NCBI GenBank assembly: GCA_010692645.1
Contig: JAAHGS010000012.1
Span: forward strand, 1-38,790
Direction: 5' to 3'
DNA from: Symploca sp. SIO2E9
GTDB lineage: Bacteria; Cyanobacteriota; Cyanobacteriia; Cyanobacteriales; Coleofasciculaceae
DNA: 38,790 nt
A program made the translations under genes and the position numbers. This document shows, piece after piece, positions 15,941 through 24,569 of the stretch. A model generated the notes under the pieces. It was not told the DNA's origin, searched no databases, and saw nothing but the letters and a program-made list of their open reading frames with translations. How positions within the stretch are numbered: the stretch's first letter is position 1; each line of letters starts with the position of its first letter.

Positions 15941-17551
15941 TTAATCAACAACACCCAGCAATGCCTGAGGTTGAGCATTAGGTAACTTCGGTGCTCGCAA
16001 AGTTCCAGAATAGAGGTTGGAGCGCTCCTGTGCAATCACCGGTAAAGCTTCACGAACTTGAGCAGTAACTGCCACCGTCTTAACATCATAGGTCTGCATC
16101 ACCAGTTTTGGATATAGACCAATTCCGATGATTGGCACTAACAGGCAAAGAGCTACAAAGATTTCCCGTGGCTTAGCATCACCTAGATATTTTTCGATAA
16201 TTAGCCCAGATTTATATTCCCCATAGAAAACCTTTCGCAGCATTGAGAGCAGATAAATCGGGGTAACAATTAATCCCACTGCTGCTAACATGACGACGAC
16301 AAATTTAAAGCTGGAGCTGTAAACATCGCTATTGGAGACTCCTAGAAAAATAGACAATTCACCCACAAAACCACTCATTCCCGGCAGGGCTAAAGAAGCC
16401 ATCGAAGCCGCAGTGAATAGGGCGAAAACCTTGGGCATTTCTTGGGCCATTCCTCCCATTTTTTCCATAACTAGGGTATGGGTACGCTCGTAGGTAACTC
16501 CTGAGAGGAAGAACAAAGCAGCTGCAATCAAACCGTGGGAGAGCATTTGCAATAGAGCCCCATTGACGCCCAACTCTGTAAAAGAGCCAATACCAATTAA
16601 GACAAAACCCATGTGGGCAATTGAAGAGTAGGCCAGTCGTCGTTTAAGGTTAGTTTGAGCAAAGGCAGTTAAAGAACCGTAGATAACGTTAACCACGCCT
16701 AAGATTACTAGCACTGGTGCAAAGTAAATATGGGCATTGGGTAACATTTCCATGTTCATGCGTATTAGTCCATAACCACCCATTTTCAGCAATACCCCAG
16801 CCAAAATCATCGACACTGGAGCAGAAGCTTGAGAGTGGGCATCAGGCAACCAGGTATGTAGTGGGAAAATTGGTAGCTTTACGCCGTAGGCAATTAAGAA
16901 GCCAGTATATGCCAGTAATTCCAAGGCTATTGGATAGTGTTTGCTTGCCAGCTGTTGCATATCGAAGGTGACGGTATCCCCCGAAAAGGCCATGGCTAAG
17001 GCTGCTACAAGGATGAATACTGAACCTGCTGCTGTATAAAGAATAAATTTAGTTGCTGCATAGAAGCGCTTTTGCCCTCCCCAGATAGAGATTAATAGAT
17101 AGACTGGCACCAACTCCAATTCCCACATTAGGAAGAATAAGAGCAAATCCTGAGCGGCAAAGACACCAATCTGGGCGCTATACATTACCAGCATTAGGCA
17201 GTAAAACAGGCGCGGCTTATGGCTAACCTTCCAAGCTGCCACAATTGCTAAACTGTTGATAAGACCAGTTAAAACAATTAAAGGCATCGATAAACCATCG
17301 ACGCCCAATGACCAATTCAACCCCAACTGCGGTATCCAGGAATAGGTTTCGTTAAGTTGGAAATCAGAACTTTGCCAATCGTAATGATGCCAGAAGGCGT
17401 AGAGCGTCAGCAGAAAATTGACGAGACCTACTCCAAGAGCGTACCACCGAACTGTTCTACCTTCCTGATCTGGGATCAAGGGGATGAGCAAACAGGCTAA
17501 CAGTGGTAACAGAATCAGTGTCGTTATCCAGGGAAATTCCAGGGAAATCAT
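15941..17551 (-). CDS. ndhD: NAD(P)H-quinone oxidoreductase subunit 4 (NdhD)
   Basis: A 536-residue antiporter-like membrane subunit of cyanobacterial NDH-1 in the thylakoid membrane. The complex moves electrons from ferredoxin to plastoquinone and pumps protons, serving respiration and cyclic electron flow. About 14 membrane helices are seen. Motifs include [37 protein letters not shown] with the key Glu in helix 5, [15 protein letters not shown], and [18 protein letters not shown], with the conserved Lys/His. The length and sequence fit the NdhD1/D2 type of respiratory NDH-1 better than the CO2-uptake NdhD3/D4 type, but that is a judgement. thrB lies upstream on the same strand. ATG at 17551 has AGGATG-like sequence about 9 nt upstream. 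Confidence 0.95.
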   Translation of the reverse strand: MISLEFPWITTLILLPLLACLLIPLIPDQEGRTVRWYALGVGLVNFLLTLYAFWHHYDWQSSDFQLNETYSWIPQLGLNWSLGVDGLSMPLIVLTGLINSLAIVAAWKVSHKPRLFYCLMLVMYSAQIGVFAAQDLLLFFLMWELELVPVYLLISIWGGQKRFYAATKFILYTAAGSVFILVAALAMAFSGDTVTFDMQQLASKHYPIALELLAYTGFLIAYGVKLPIFPLHTWLPDAHSQASAPVSMILAGVLLKMGGYGLIRMNMEMLPNAHIYFAPVLVILGVVNVIYGSLTAFAQTNLKRRLAYSSIAHMGFVLIGIGSFTELGVNGALLQMLSHGLIAAALFFLSGVTYERTHTLVMEKMGGMAQEMPKVFALFTAASMASLALPGMSGFVGELSIFLGVSNSDVYSSSFKFVVVMLAAVGLIVTPIYLLSMLRKVFYGEYKSGLIIEKYLGDAKPREIFVALCLLVPIIGIGLYPKLVMQTYDVKTVAVTAQVREALPVIAQERSNLYSGTLRAPKLPNAQPQALLGVVD

Positions 17552-17737
17552 CTAAAACATCCTACGAGAGAGAACTTAGGCTAGTCAGCTACCTTGACTA
17601 TGCAAGAGCTTGGTGCTAACGGCTAAGCAAATATACTTAACTACCTACTGTTTCAGTATATTAAGTAAAGTCAACTTTTGAAAAGATATAGTAACTACAA
17701 ATACCCAATCTTTACAATTGCTAATCTCTATATGAAG

Positions 17738-17901
17738 GAGATGGGGGGATGGGGAGACACGGAGACACGGAGACACGGAGACGGGGAGATGGGGAGACAC
17801 GGAGATGGGGAGACACGGAGACGGGGAGATGGGGAGACGGGGAGACGGGGAGACGGGGAGACGGGGAGATGGGGAGATGGGGAGATGGGGAGATGGGGAG
17901 A
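17738..17901. repeat. G-rich tandem array (GGGGAGACACGGAGAC / GGGGAGAT)
   Basis: Repeats of GGGGAGACACGGAGAC and GGGGAGAT on the plus strand, 8- and 10-bp subunits, followed by CTCCTGCCTCCTGCCTGCTCCCT-type repeats to 17950. It lies between thrB and ndhD, both transcribed from the minus strand, so their transcript would carry the C-rich strand. Reading frames across it give only RRHGDGE or Pro/Ser-type low complexity. The rest of the 441-bp intergenic stretch shows no further structure. Confidence 0.85.
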
Positions 17902-17992
17902 TGAATATTCTGCCTCCTGCCTCCTGCCTGCTCCCTACTCCCTGCTCCCTCCTCAAACCCTAATTCTTGGAGTTTTCAACTAAGTTGTCATT

Positions 17993-18940
17993 CTAAGTTG
18001 TAATCGTGCCTTGAGTATCAATAGAGAGTGATTGCACTTGGGCTACAATGCCTTCTTGCTTCCAGGCGGTTGTCATTGCTGCTTCTACTGCTGCTGCCTG
18101 GGAGGGTGCTGCTAAAGCTAAAAGTGTTGGTCCTGCTCCACTTATTACCATGCCATAAGCACCAGCATCGACAACGGCACAGAGTACAGCATCATAACCG
18201 GGAATCAGCTTTTGGCGATAAGGTTGATGTATTCTGTCTTGCAAGGCTATCTCTAGCCAGTCGCCTCTACCGGTTTCTAATCCTCGCAATAGCAAACCGA
18301 AATGGGCAATATTAAAAATTGCATCGGCACGAGTGTATTCAGCAGGTAGAACCCCCCTTGCCTCTTGGGTAGAAAGTTCAAAATTGGGAATTCCTAATAC
18401 TGGTACTAGCTCATCATGCCACCGAAGTTCACAGATTTCCCAATCTCCAAGTGGATGTTCTTTCTTGTTCAAACCTTTAACAGCGAGACGACAGCCTCCC
18501 AATAGTGCTGGCACTACATTATCAGGATGACCTTCGATTGCGATCGCTAATTTCATCACTTCAGTCACATCAAGAGGTTCCCCTGCCAGTTGATTCGCGC
18601 CAACTAATCCACCTACAATTGCTGTTGCTGAGCTACCGAGTCCCCTAGCTAAAGGAATACCTAGCTTAATTTCTATTTCTACTGGCGGTGGTGTCTGATG
18701 CAAATGCTCGTATAATTTGGCAAAGGCTTGATAGACTAGGTTTTCTGAACTAGTACTCACTAGTTGAGCTTCAGTACCGGTGACGGTAATATTTACTCTC
18801 TCGGTTTGTCCTTGATTAACTGAAGCTGTTGTTTCTCGGTTGGTGAATTTGAATTGGTTATACAGCGTTAAGGCTGCCCCAATGCAGTCGAATCCAGGTC
18901 CTAAGTTAGCTGTGGTAGCTGGAACAGTGACAGTAGACAC
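17993..18940 (-). CDS. thrB: Homoserine kinase (ThrB)
   Basis: A 315-residue GHMP-family kinase, normal in length. It phosphorylates homoserine with ATP to give O-phosphohomoserine, the precursor of threonine. The N-terminus has VTVPATTANLGPGFDCIGAAL, the substrate-side motif of homoserine kinases. The GHMP ATP-binding loop PLARGLGSSA is at about 96-105. The third motif GMVISGAGPTLLAL lies near residues 256-270. All key motifs are intact. The gene lies upstream of ndhD on the same strand. A strong terminator ends the TIR-FGE gene 133 bp upstream, so thrB should have its own promoter. Confidence 0.95.
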   Translation of the reverse strand: MSTVTVPATTANLGPGFDCIGAALTLYNQFKFTNRETTASVNQGQTERVNITVTGTEAQLVSTSSENLVYQAFAKLYEHLHQTPPPVEIEIKLGIPLARGLGSSATAIVGGLVGANQLAGEPLDVTEVMKLAIAIEGHPDNVVPALLGGCRLAVKGLNKKEHPLGDWEICELRWHDELVPVLGIPNFELSTQEARGVLPAEYTRADAIFNIAHFGLLLRGLETGRGDWLEIALQDRIHQPYRQKLIPGYDAVLCAVVDAGAYGMVISGAGPTLLALAAPSQAAAVEAAMTTAWKQEGIVAQVQSLSIDTQGTITT

Positions 18941-19072
18941 AAATTTTCTGCTTGCTTTTTTTGATAGATTTTCCTATAATCAGAAGTATAGTGAGTGTTA
19001 TTGTGACTAACAACTAAATACTGCCGTAAACGATAGCCAATACTAACTCCCCTAAGCAGAACTCAATTTTGG

Positions 19073-19104
19073 AAAAAAACCCGATCCGCCTGCGGCGGAA
19101 AGGG
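19073..19104 (-). terminator. Rho-independent terminator of the TIR-FGE gene
   Basis: On the minus strand: CCC, CCGCC-GCA-GGCGG stem, GGG, then seven Ts. Pairing extends past a 3 x 3 internal loop. It starts 54 nt after the stop. GC-rich hairpins just downstream of the variable region also assist retrohoming in some diversity-generating retroelements, so it might have a double role. Confidence 0.8.
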
Positions 19105-19157
19105 TAAAAAAAAGAGGGTAAAGGGATATAGGGTTATAGTGTAAAGGGCTAAAGAGT

Positions 19158-20519
19158 CTACGTCGACACACACACAACTCGAAAACCGATAACGTAGTTG
19201 AGCGCGTCGCCCGGATCAAAGAGGTTGCGACAGGCAGAACGGCAATTTTCAGGATTGATGTTCCATGCGCCGCCTCGCACAACCGCACCAGTATAATTAC
19301 CATCATTTAACCAAGCTTGACCATCAGAAGGCGCACCCTCATAATTATCATGCCAATGATCAGCACACCACTCCCAAACATTCCCGTGCATGTCGTATAA
19401 GCCAAATTTATTAGCTACTTTAAAACTTCCTACAGGCGTAGTTCCTTTTATATTCTCGTCAAAATTAGCTAACTCAGGGCTTATCGATTCACCAAAATGA
19501 TAAGGGGTAGTTGTTCCCGCACGGCAGGCATATTCCCACTCTGCCTCTGTCGGCAGTCGGTACTCACGTCCCGTTTGCTGCGACAAACGATTACAGAACT
19601 CCTCTGCATCATACCATGATATTTGCTCTACAGGTAGATTAAGTCCTTTAAAATGAGAGGGATTGGGATTAAGCTTACGATTGACTTGAGGAAATTCTTG
19701 TGCAACCCTCAGCCATTGTGCCTGAGTTACAGGATATTTCCCCATAAAAAAGGAAGCTACTGTTACTAAGTGCTGTGGTCCTTCTAAATCATATCTTCCT
19801 GCTTCTGATTCAGGTGAACCCATCATAAAGATATCACCAGGAATAGCAACCATTTCTAATTGCACCCCATAACCCAGATTTAGAGAAAAGCCACTGTTAT
19901 TACTATTCTCAGTAGGGCGAGAAGGAGTGCTGCCAGTAGATTTATTAATTATTGATGGTTGATTATTGATTAGACTTCTCCAGAAATTACGATTGAGCAA
20001 CCGTAGTACAAAGGTTTCAGGTTCATTATTGGAGATGTCTATTGTGCTTGAAGGCGAATTGGTTTTAGTTTCAGTGGGTGAGAGGGATGCTTTTTTAATA
20101 GTTTTGCAGATATCCCTTAGTACCTTATCTTGCTGTGGAGTTGTGAGAGCATCAAGGGGTTGAGAAAGGTTATGAGCTGCTTGATAAGCCTCAATCTCAG
20201 TTTCCTCATAGAGACAGTAACTTAAATATATCCAAATTATTTTTAGTCCTTCAGTTTCAGCAGCAGCTAGGAGTTGCGGTAGTTCATGTTGATCAATAAA
20301 GTCAGAAGCCAAGAAATCAGAACTTACCATTAACACAGCTACCTTAGCTGATGCCAGGGCGCGTTTAATTTCATCCCTCCACTTAGAACCTGCAGTGATT
20401 TTCGTATCATCCCACACTGAGATTGTCTGTTGCCGAGTTAGTGGCTTGAGCATCTTCTGGAGTCTTATCAGCCATTCTTTGTCTTGGTGAGAATAACTGA
20501 TAAAAATTTGGTCACGCAT
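19158..20519 (-). CDS. TIR domain fused to FGE-sulfatase (formylglycine-generating-like) domain
   Basis: A 453-residue two-domain protein. Residues 1-140 are a TIR domain: [25 protein letters not shown], and E79 in FIDQHEL at the place of the catalytic Glu of NAD-cleaving TIRs. A 70-residue Ser/Asn/Thr-rich linker follows. From about 208 an FGE-sulfatase domain runs to the end: [71 protein letters not shown] and the closing IGFRVVC. FGE domains have a C-lectin-like fold, and many are binding modules and not enzymes. A catalytic role is unproven. TIR as effector and FGE as sensor would suit a defence or signalling protein. The C-terminal end resembles retroelement-diversified targets (see findings). 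Confidence 0.88.
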   Translation of the reverse strand: MRDQIFISYSHQDKEWLIRLQKMLKPLTRQQTISVWDDTKITAGSKWRDEIKRALASAKVAVLMVSSDFLASDFIDQHELPQLLAAAETEGLKIIWIYLSYCLYEETEIEAYQAAHNLSQPLDALTTPQQDKVLRDICKTIKKASLSPTETKTNSPSSTIDISNNEPETFVLRLLNRNFWRSLINNQPSIINKSTGSTPSRPTENSNNSGFSLNLGYGVQLEMVAIPGDIFMMGSPESEAGRYDLEGPQHLVTVASFFMGKYPVTQAQWLRVAQEFPQVNRKLNPNPSHFKGLNLPVEQISWYDAEEFCNRLSQQTGREYRLPTEAEWEYACRAGTTTPYHFGESISPELANFDENIKGTTPVGSFKVANKFGLYDMHGNVWEWCADHWHDNYEGAPSDGQAWLNDGNYTGAVVRGGAWNINPENCRSACRNLFDPGDALNYVIGFRVVCVST

Positions 20520-20601
20520 GGAGGATTATAGGAGTTACAGGAGTTATAGGAATTAGGGATAAAATATATATTCTGGCATAATCAGCTCCCCTCTCCCCTC
20601 T

Positions 20602-20825
20602 CCGCGTCTTTAAATTTGTTGGGTTTCGTTGCCTCAACCCAACCTACTCCTCCTCATCCCCCCTCTCCGCGTCTCCGCGTCTCCGCGTCTCCGCGTCTTT
20701 AAATTTGTTGGGTTTCGTTGCCTCAATCTAACCTACTCCTCCCCATCCCCCCTCTCCGCGTCTCCGCGTCTCCGCGTCTCCGCGTCTTTAAATTTGTTGG
20801 GTTTCGTTGCCTCAACCCAACCTAC
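20602..20825. repeat. 89-bp tandem repeat, 2.5 copies
   Basis: CCGCGTCTTTAAATTTGTTG followed by GGTTTCGTTGCCTCAACCCAACCTAC starts at 20602, 20691 and 20780, exactly 89 bp apart. Copies two and three are preceded by CCGCGTCT octamers. Each copy contains a hairpin with TTGGGTT and AACCCAA arms, a widespread type in cyanobacterial spacers. It ends 26 bp before the stop of the orphan minus-strand ORF, in the upstream region of the TIR-FGE gene. Confidence 0.85.
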
Positions 20826-20851
20826 GAGTATGGATGTTGTTGAAAATCATA

Positions 20852-21232
20852 TCAAAACCCGGCGGCTGATTCTGGTTCAGACCACAGCAAACGCCACTGC
20901 TTTATCCAAATATTACTCAAAAACTGGTAGCTTTGCTCCTGATATTGTTTTTTGTGTTTTTTGTAGTCGGCTTCAATAGCCAGCCACAATTGCCTCAGCT
21001 GCTGCCAGGTAGCACATTTTTGAATTTGACAGGCGGTGGCATTGAGCCACTGTTGTAATTTGCGATAACTGATGAATTGTCCACCTCTGTCACGGCGATG
21101 GACGAAGACAACATATTTCCAACATTCTACGCGCACAATTAACTGTTTTGGTATTTTTAGAAGTTGAGCGATCGCATTTTTTGTAATGCGGAATTTTTGG
21201 GATGGTTGGAGGCGAGTGAATAAACTAGTCAT
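20852..21232 (-). CDS. Hypothetical protein, 126 aa
   Basis: An orphan reading frame that I do not recognise. The product is basic, Lys/Gln/Trp-rich and has no signal or membrane segment. Residues 18-60 look like a beta-rich start (KQLIVRVECWKYVVFVHRRD); residues 60-115 form helices (SYRKLQQWLNATACQIQ, LRQLWLAIEADYKKHKKQYQ). It is not like Avd, the accessory protein of diversity-generating retroelements. Codon use looks normal. Two hairpin structures occupy the region upstream of its start, and the 89-bp repeats begin just after its stop. It lies upstream of the TIR-FGE gene on the same strand, 330 bp apart. Confidence 0.6.
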   Translation of the reverse strand: MTSLFTRLQPSQKFRITKNAIAQLLKIPKQLIVRVECWKYVVFVHRRDRGGQFISYRKLQQWLNATACQIQKCATWQQLRQLWLAIEADYKKHKKQYQEQSYQFLSNIWIKQWRLLWSEPESAAGF

Positions 21233-21246
21233 GATTTAAGTAATAA

Positions 21247-21331
21247 TTACACTCCAAATTGGGTAAGAATACCTAAAAACCTGAAGCCGCCCCACAAGAC
21301 AGCAAAGTGGGGCGGCTGTTGCGGAGTGTAA
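21247..21331. repeat. Nested inverted repeat, 85 bp
   Basis: Outer arms TTACACTCC (21247-21255) and GGAGTGTAA (21323-21331) are perfect. Inside is a second perfect stem, GCCGCCCCAC (21286-21295) and GTGGGGCGGC (21307-21316) with an 11-nt loop. The form fits a miniature inverted-repeat element or a structured RNA in the leader of the orphan ORF, which begins 15 bp away. GGAGTGTAA is one base away from the GGAGTGTCAA end of the tnpB elements. Confidence 0.6.
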
Positions 21332-21377
21332 AATTCGCAATAGCCTCCTGACTGCCCTTACAGTTTGGGGTGATGTT

Positions 21378-21405
21378 CCATGGGGGTGTTTTTTCCACTC
21401 CTATG
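21378..21405. repeat. Imperfect hairpin CCATGGGGGTG/CACTCCTATGG
   Basis: Eleven-base arms with two mismatches around a CTTTTTT-like loop. It lies between the nested inverted repeat and the Uma2 gene. It could be another dispersed hairpin. No function is assigned. Confidence 0.35.
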
Positions 21406-21614
21406 GGACGCTTCTCAATATTTTAGGCTAACGAGAGAAAACAATACCTTAAGTTATGGATCTTGGCAAGGGGATGTGCGATTTTTGTTGATTGCTCATA
21501 GAGCTAGACAAAATTAGAACTAAATTTAAGATAAAAGATGTAGTGCGATCGCAGGGCTTGTAGGTTGGTGGAAAGTATGAGAGCCAGCAAGCTAAAGCCT
21601 AAATTCAAGTAGCA

Positions 21615-22220
21615 ATGCTAAACATTCCAACCCAACTAAAAACCCTATCCCTTGAACTACCAAGGGAGATTGCTCTCCAGGTTACCCAGAAACAATTTGA
21701 GGCACTCTCAGCCGCTAATCGCGACTTAAGATTAGAACGCACTGCAGAAGGAGAGTTAATCGTGAATCCACCCACTGGTGGTGAGTCAGGTAAGAGGAAT
21801 TTTAGCCTTACTGGGCAATTAGCTCGCTGGTGCGAAGAAAACGAGGATTTAGGGGAAGGGTTTGACTCTTCGACTGGGTTTAGACTACCCAACGGGGCTA
21901 CCCGCTCTCCTGATGTTTCCTGGGTTAGGCTAGAATCTTGGGCATCGCTTACTCTCCAACAACGAAAAGGTTTTATACCGCTTTGCCCAGACTTTGTTAT
22001 CGAGTTACGCTCCGAATCAGACAGTCTCCCTAAATTGCAAGCCAAGATGCAAGAATACATCGACAACGGAGCTAAACTAGGATGGCTCATTAACCCACAG
22101 AACCAACAAGTTGAAATTTATCGCGCTGGCAGAGATGTAGAAGTATTGGAAAATTCTACTAATTTGTCTGGCGAAGAAGTTTTGCCTGGATTCATCCTGG
22201 ATTTAAAAAGGGTGTTTTGA
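21615..22220 (+). CDS. Uma2 family (DUF820) PD-(D/E)XK-fold protein
   Basis: A 201-residue member of a family that is greatly expanded in cyanobacteria. Family landmarks are all present: the N-terminal FEALSAANRDLRLERTAEGELIV, then PPTGGESGKRN, the GFDSSTGFRLPNGATRSPDVSWV core with its conserved Asp, CPDFVIELRSESDS as the Asp-Glu part of the nuclease fold, and the KMQEYIDNGAKLGWLINP helix. The fold is that of restriction-type endonucleases; whether these proteins cut DNA is not settled. The TGA stop lies inside the TTGACACTCC sequence of an IS-end relic, so the last codons may have been set by that insertion. Confidence 0.9.
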   Translation: MLNIPTQLKTLSLELPREIALQVTQKQFEALSAANRDLRLERTAEGELIVNPPTGGESGKRNFSLTGQLARWCEENEDLGEGFDSSTGFRLPNGATRSPDVSWVRLESWASLTLQQRKGFIPLCPDFVIELRSESDSLPKLQAKMQEYIDNGAKLGWLINPQNQQVEIYRAGRDVEVLENSTNLSGEEVLPGFILDLKRVF

Positions 22221-22249
22221 CACTCCTCCTTTTTCTCAAAGGGGTATTC
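22217..22249 (-). mobile_element. IS200/IS605-type right-end relic
   Basis: On the minus strand it reads GAATACCCC, an AAAGG/CCTTT hairpin, then GGAGGAGTGTCAA. This is the architecture of the tnpB element's right end. No transposase frame adjoins. It overlaps the Uma2 stop codon. The remaining 22250-22585 holds the C-rich array below and no gene. Confidence 0.45.
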
Positions 22250-22328
22250 TTACAGCAGCAGTTTCAGACTTGATGTGATGCACTCGTCGCGCGGATGAGC
22301 CAAATTTTGGTTAGAATTTTAATTCTCC

Positions 22329-22441
22329 GCGTCACCGCGTCTCCCCATCTCCGCGTCTCCCCATCCCCCCTCTCCGCGTCTCCCCATCCCCGCGTCTCCC
22401 CATCTCCCCCTCACCCCTCTCCCCCTCTCCGCCTCTCCCCC
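22329..22441. repeat. C-rich array (CTCCGCGTCTCC / CCCCATCTCCC)
   Basis: Tandem CCGCGTCT and CCCCATCT octamers on the plus strand, from the same families as the arrays at 20650-20790 and 35037. It lies between convergent genes (Uma2 and the radical SAM gene), so it may mark their shared 3' region. Confidence 0.8.
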
Positions 22442-22585
22442 CGCTTTATCCCCCTATAATCCACTCTATTTTAGACTAATTGACTTGATTTTTTGCTACC
22501 ATAATTTGAGCCTTCGAGTTTCTACAGTTTTAGCAGGTTTTAGCAGGTTTTTCGCTATCTATTAGCTGCTCTTCACCATCAATCT

Positions 22586-24157
22586 TTAAACTTTCACTAA
22601 GGGCTTAAAATTAGCTTGTCTTTCCAAATATTGTGCCAACTTTTCTTCAATATCATCACGCACAATTTGACGGTACTCTAAGAAATGCTCAAGGTGGGCA
22701 CAATTAACTAGATACTGTTGCCACACACCTGGATTTTTGAGAATAATGGAGAAGAGCTGACGCCAGAATTGCCAGCGCGTTTTGCGCTTTAACCCCTGTC
22801 GCCACACAATGATCAGTAATGCTCGGATATAAACTAATTCCAGCATCTTGAACTTCTTCTTCCTTTTGGTACTGGGAGTCATCTGTAGGAAGTGTCGATA
22901 GACTCGCGCCAAATAACGTTCTGGCTCATAGAGTGCCCAGAAGCAACGAACATACTCACGGGCTATATCTTCTAGAGGACGAGTAGGGATAAAATTGCTT
23001 AATGTTCCCTGCATACCATTTGCATCTTGGTTTGTCTCTAGTAGACGCCCTTCTTTCTCAAGTCGATACCATAGAGCTGTTGTTGGCAAAGCCTGAAGCA
23101 TGCTAACCATTGCTTGAGGAATTGCTGTTGCTTCAACAAAATCAACGATGCGATCGCCTGCTCCTGACTTTTCACCATCAAAACCGATGATAAAACCAGC
23201 CATTACGCGCAAACCCACTTGATTGATTTTTTGAACGGATTCGAGCAACGAGTTCCGGGTATTTTGGAATTTCTGAGTCAGAGCCAAGCTATCTGTATCT
23301 GGTGTTTCAATTCCTAAAAAGACAGAAGTAAAGTTAGCTGCAATCATCAGATCAAGTAATTCCGAATCCTCTGCTAAGTTTACTGAAGCTTCCGTGGCAA
23401 AATGGAAGGGATAGTCGTGCTCTGCCATCCAGGGGGCAAGTTCCCGCAGCAGGAGCTTGACATTGCGCTTGTTACCAATGAAGTTATCATCGACCATGAA
23501 GATGTTGCGCCGCCAGCCCAAGTCGTAGAGAATCTGCAACTCAGCCAGAACCTGTGCTGGAGTTTTGGTGCGCGGCTTGCGTCCGTAGAGTACGATGATG
23601 TCGCAGAACTCACACTGGAAGGGACAGCCCCGCGAAAACTGGATCGACATGTCGCTGTAGGATTTGAGATCCAGTAGGTCATATCTGGGAATTGGAGTTG
23701 TAGTGACATCAGGCTTGTTGCCGTTGGCACGGAATACCCCTGAAGTTTCCCCTCTCTCTATAGCCTCAACAAATAACGGCAAGGTAATCTCGCCCTCATC
23801 CAAGATTAGAAAGTCTACTCCTGCTAGCTGTGCTTCCTCAGGAGTAGAGGTGACATAGGGCCCACCGACAGCAACCAGTTTGCCGCGCCGCTTTGCCTTG
23901 CGGATCAAGTCGAGTAAATCTGGTTTCTGGACAATCATGCCGGAAACAATTACCAAATCTGCCCAGTTCCAGTCAGCTTCAGTCTCAAAGCCTATATTTC
24001 GGTCTATTAAGCGGAATTCCCAATTCTGGGGCAAGATTGCCGCAACTGTGATCAAACCTAAAGGTGGAAGCGTAACTTTGCACCCAATTAGGTCTAGTAC
24101 TTGATCAAAAGACCAGAAGGATTTGGGAAAGAGGGGATATAGGAGTAAAATTCGCAT
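22586..24157 (-). CDS. B12-binding domain radical SAM protein (DUF4070 type)
   Basis: A 523-residue cytosolic iron-sulfur enzyme. Residues 1-140 form a cobalamin-binding domain (MRILLLYPLFPKSFWSF, PPLGLITVAAILP, VAVGGPYVTS, LILDEGE). The radical SAM domain at about 165-360 has the cluster motif CPFQCEFC (CxxxCxxC) in FSRGCPFQCEFCDI, and GLRVMAGFIIGFDGE. The C-terminal 150 residues match the DUF4070-type extension, with RQGLKRKTRWQFWRQLF. The family includes B12-dependent methylases such as the hopanoid 2-methylase HpnP, but the substrate here cannot be told; close relatives are common in cyanobacteria. An amidohydrolase gene lies 412 bp upstream on the same strand, with a hairpin between, so the two are probably separate units. 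Confidence 0.9.
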   Translation of the reverse strand: MRILLLYPLFPKSFWSFDQVLDLIGCKVTLPPLGLITVAAILPQNWEFRLIDRNIGFETEADWNWADLVIVSGMIVQKPDLLDLIRKAKRRGKLVAVGGPYVTSTPEEAQLAGVDFLILDEGEITLPLFVEAIERGETSGVFRANGNKPDVTTTPIPRYDLLDLKSYSDMSIQFSRGCPFQCEFCDIIVLYGRKPRTKTPAQVLAELQILYDLGWRRNIFMVDDNFIGNKRNVKLLLRELAPWMAEHDYPFHFATEASVNLAEDSELLDLMIAANFTSVFLGIETPDTDSLALTQKFQNTRNSLLESVQKINQVGLRVMAGFIIGFDGEKSGAGDRIVDFVEATAIPQAMVSMLQALPTTALWYRLEKEGRLLETNQDANGMQGTLSNFIPTRPLEDIAREYVRCFWALYEPERYLARVYRHFLQMTPSTKRKKKFKMLELVYIRALLIIVWRQGLKRKTRWQFWRQLFSIILKNPGVWQQYLVNCAHLEHFLEYRQIVRDDIEEKLAQYLERQANFKPLVKV

Positions 24158-24418
24158 TAAACTTGAGGTCTCATACTAACAAGGGTTTTGAATTCAGCCA
24201 CTCTCAAGCAGAATCCCTTTACAAAGTGTTCTCTTTACTGCTGACTTGGAACTCGGCAAGATTATGAGCAGGGTAAGTTGGAAGACTCGAAAGTTAAATA
24301 CTCGAAAGTTAAATATTCGAGTTACTCTACTAACCTTACAGGCTTTTAACCTCTAAAATTTAACAGGGAGCATGCCAATGCCAGCAATTTGCCAACAAAC
24401 TTGGAGTCGTAGATAAAG

Positions 24419-24448
24419 AAACTAAGTCCACTTCAGCAGACTTAGTTT
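24419..24448 (-). terminator. Palindromic terminator after the amidohydrolase gene
   Basis: Perfect 10-bp arms AAACTAAGTC and GACTTAGTTT around a 10-nt loop. On the minus strand the stem is followed by a T-rich CTTTAT. It lies 120 nt beyond the amidohydrolase stop, in the 412-bp stretch 24158-24569, which also holds the promoter of the radical SAM gene. I see no other structure there apart from a repeat of ACTCGAAAGTTAAATA near 24287-24318. Confidence 0.6.
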
Positions 24449-24569
24449 AAGCAAGGTTTTAGCGCCGCCTTAAGCGTTAGCGTCCTTTTCAAATATCCAA
24501 TTATTTTGCTGGCATGGGCATATACCCAAGGGAAGCTTCCAATTTGTTAGTCAACCAAGATGGTTAAGA

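Noticed and set aside
17645-17983. Frames on both strands across the G-rich array
   Set aside because: Pro/Ser/Leu or Gly/Arg/Asp low complexity only, caused by the repeat.
22586-24157. hpnP (hopanoid 2-methylase) as a gene name
   Set aside because: Shares domain architecture, but many cyanobacterial DUF4070 radical SAM proteins do and no hopanoid gene is nearby.
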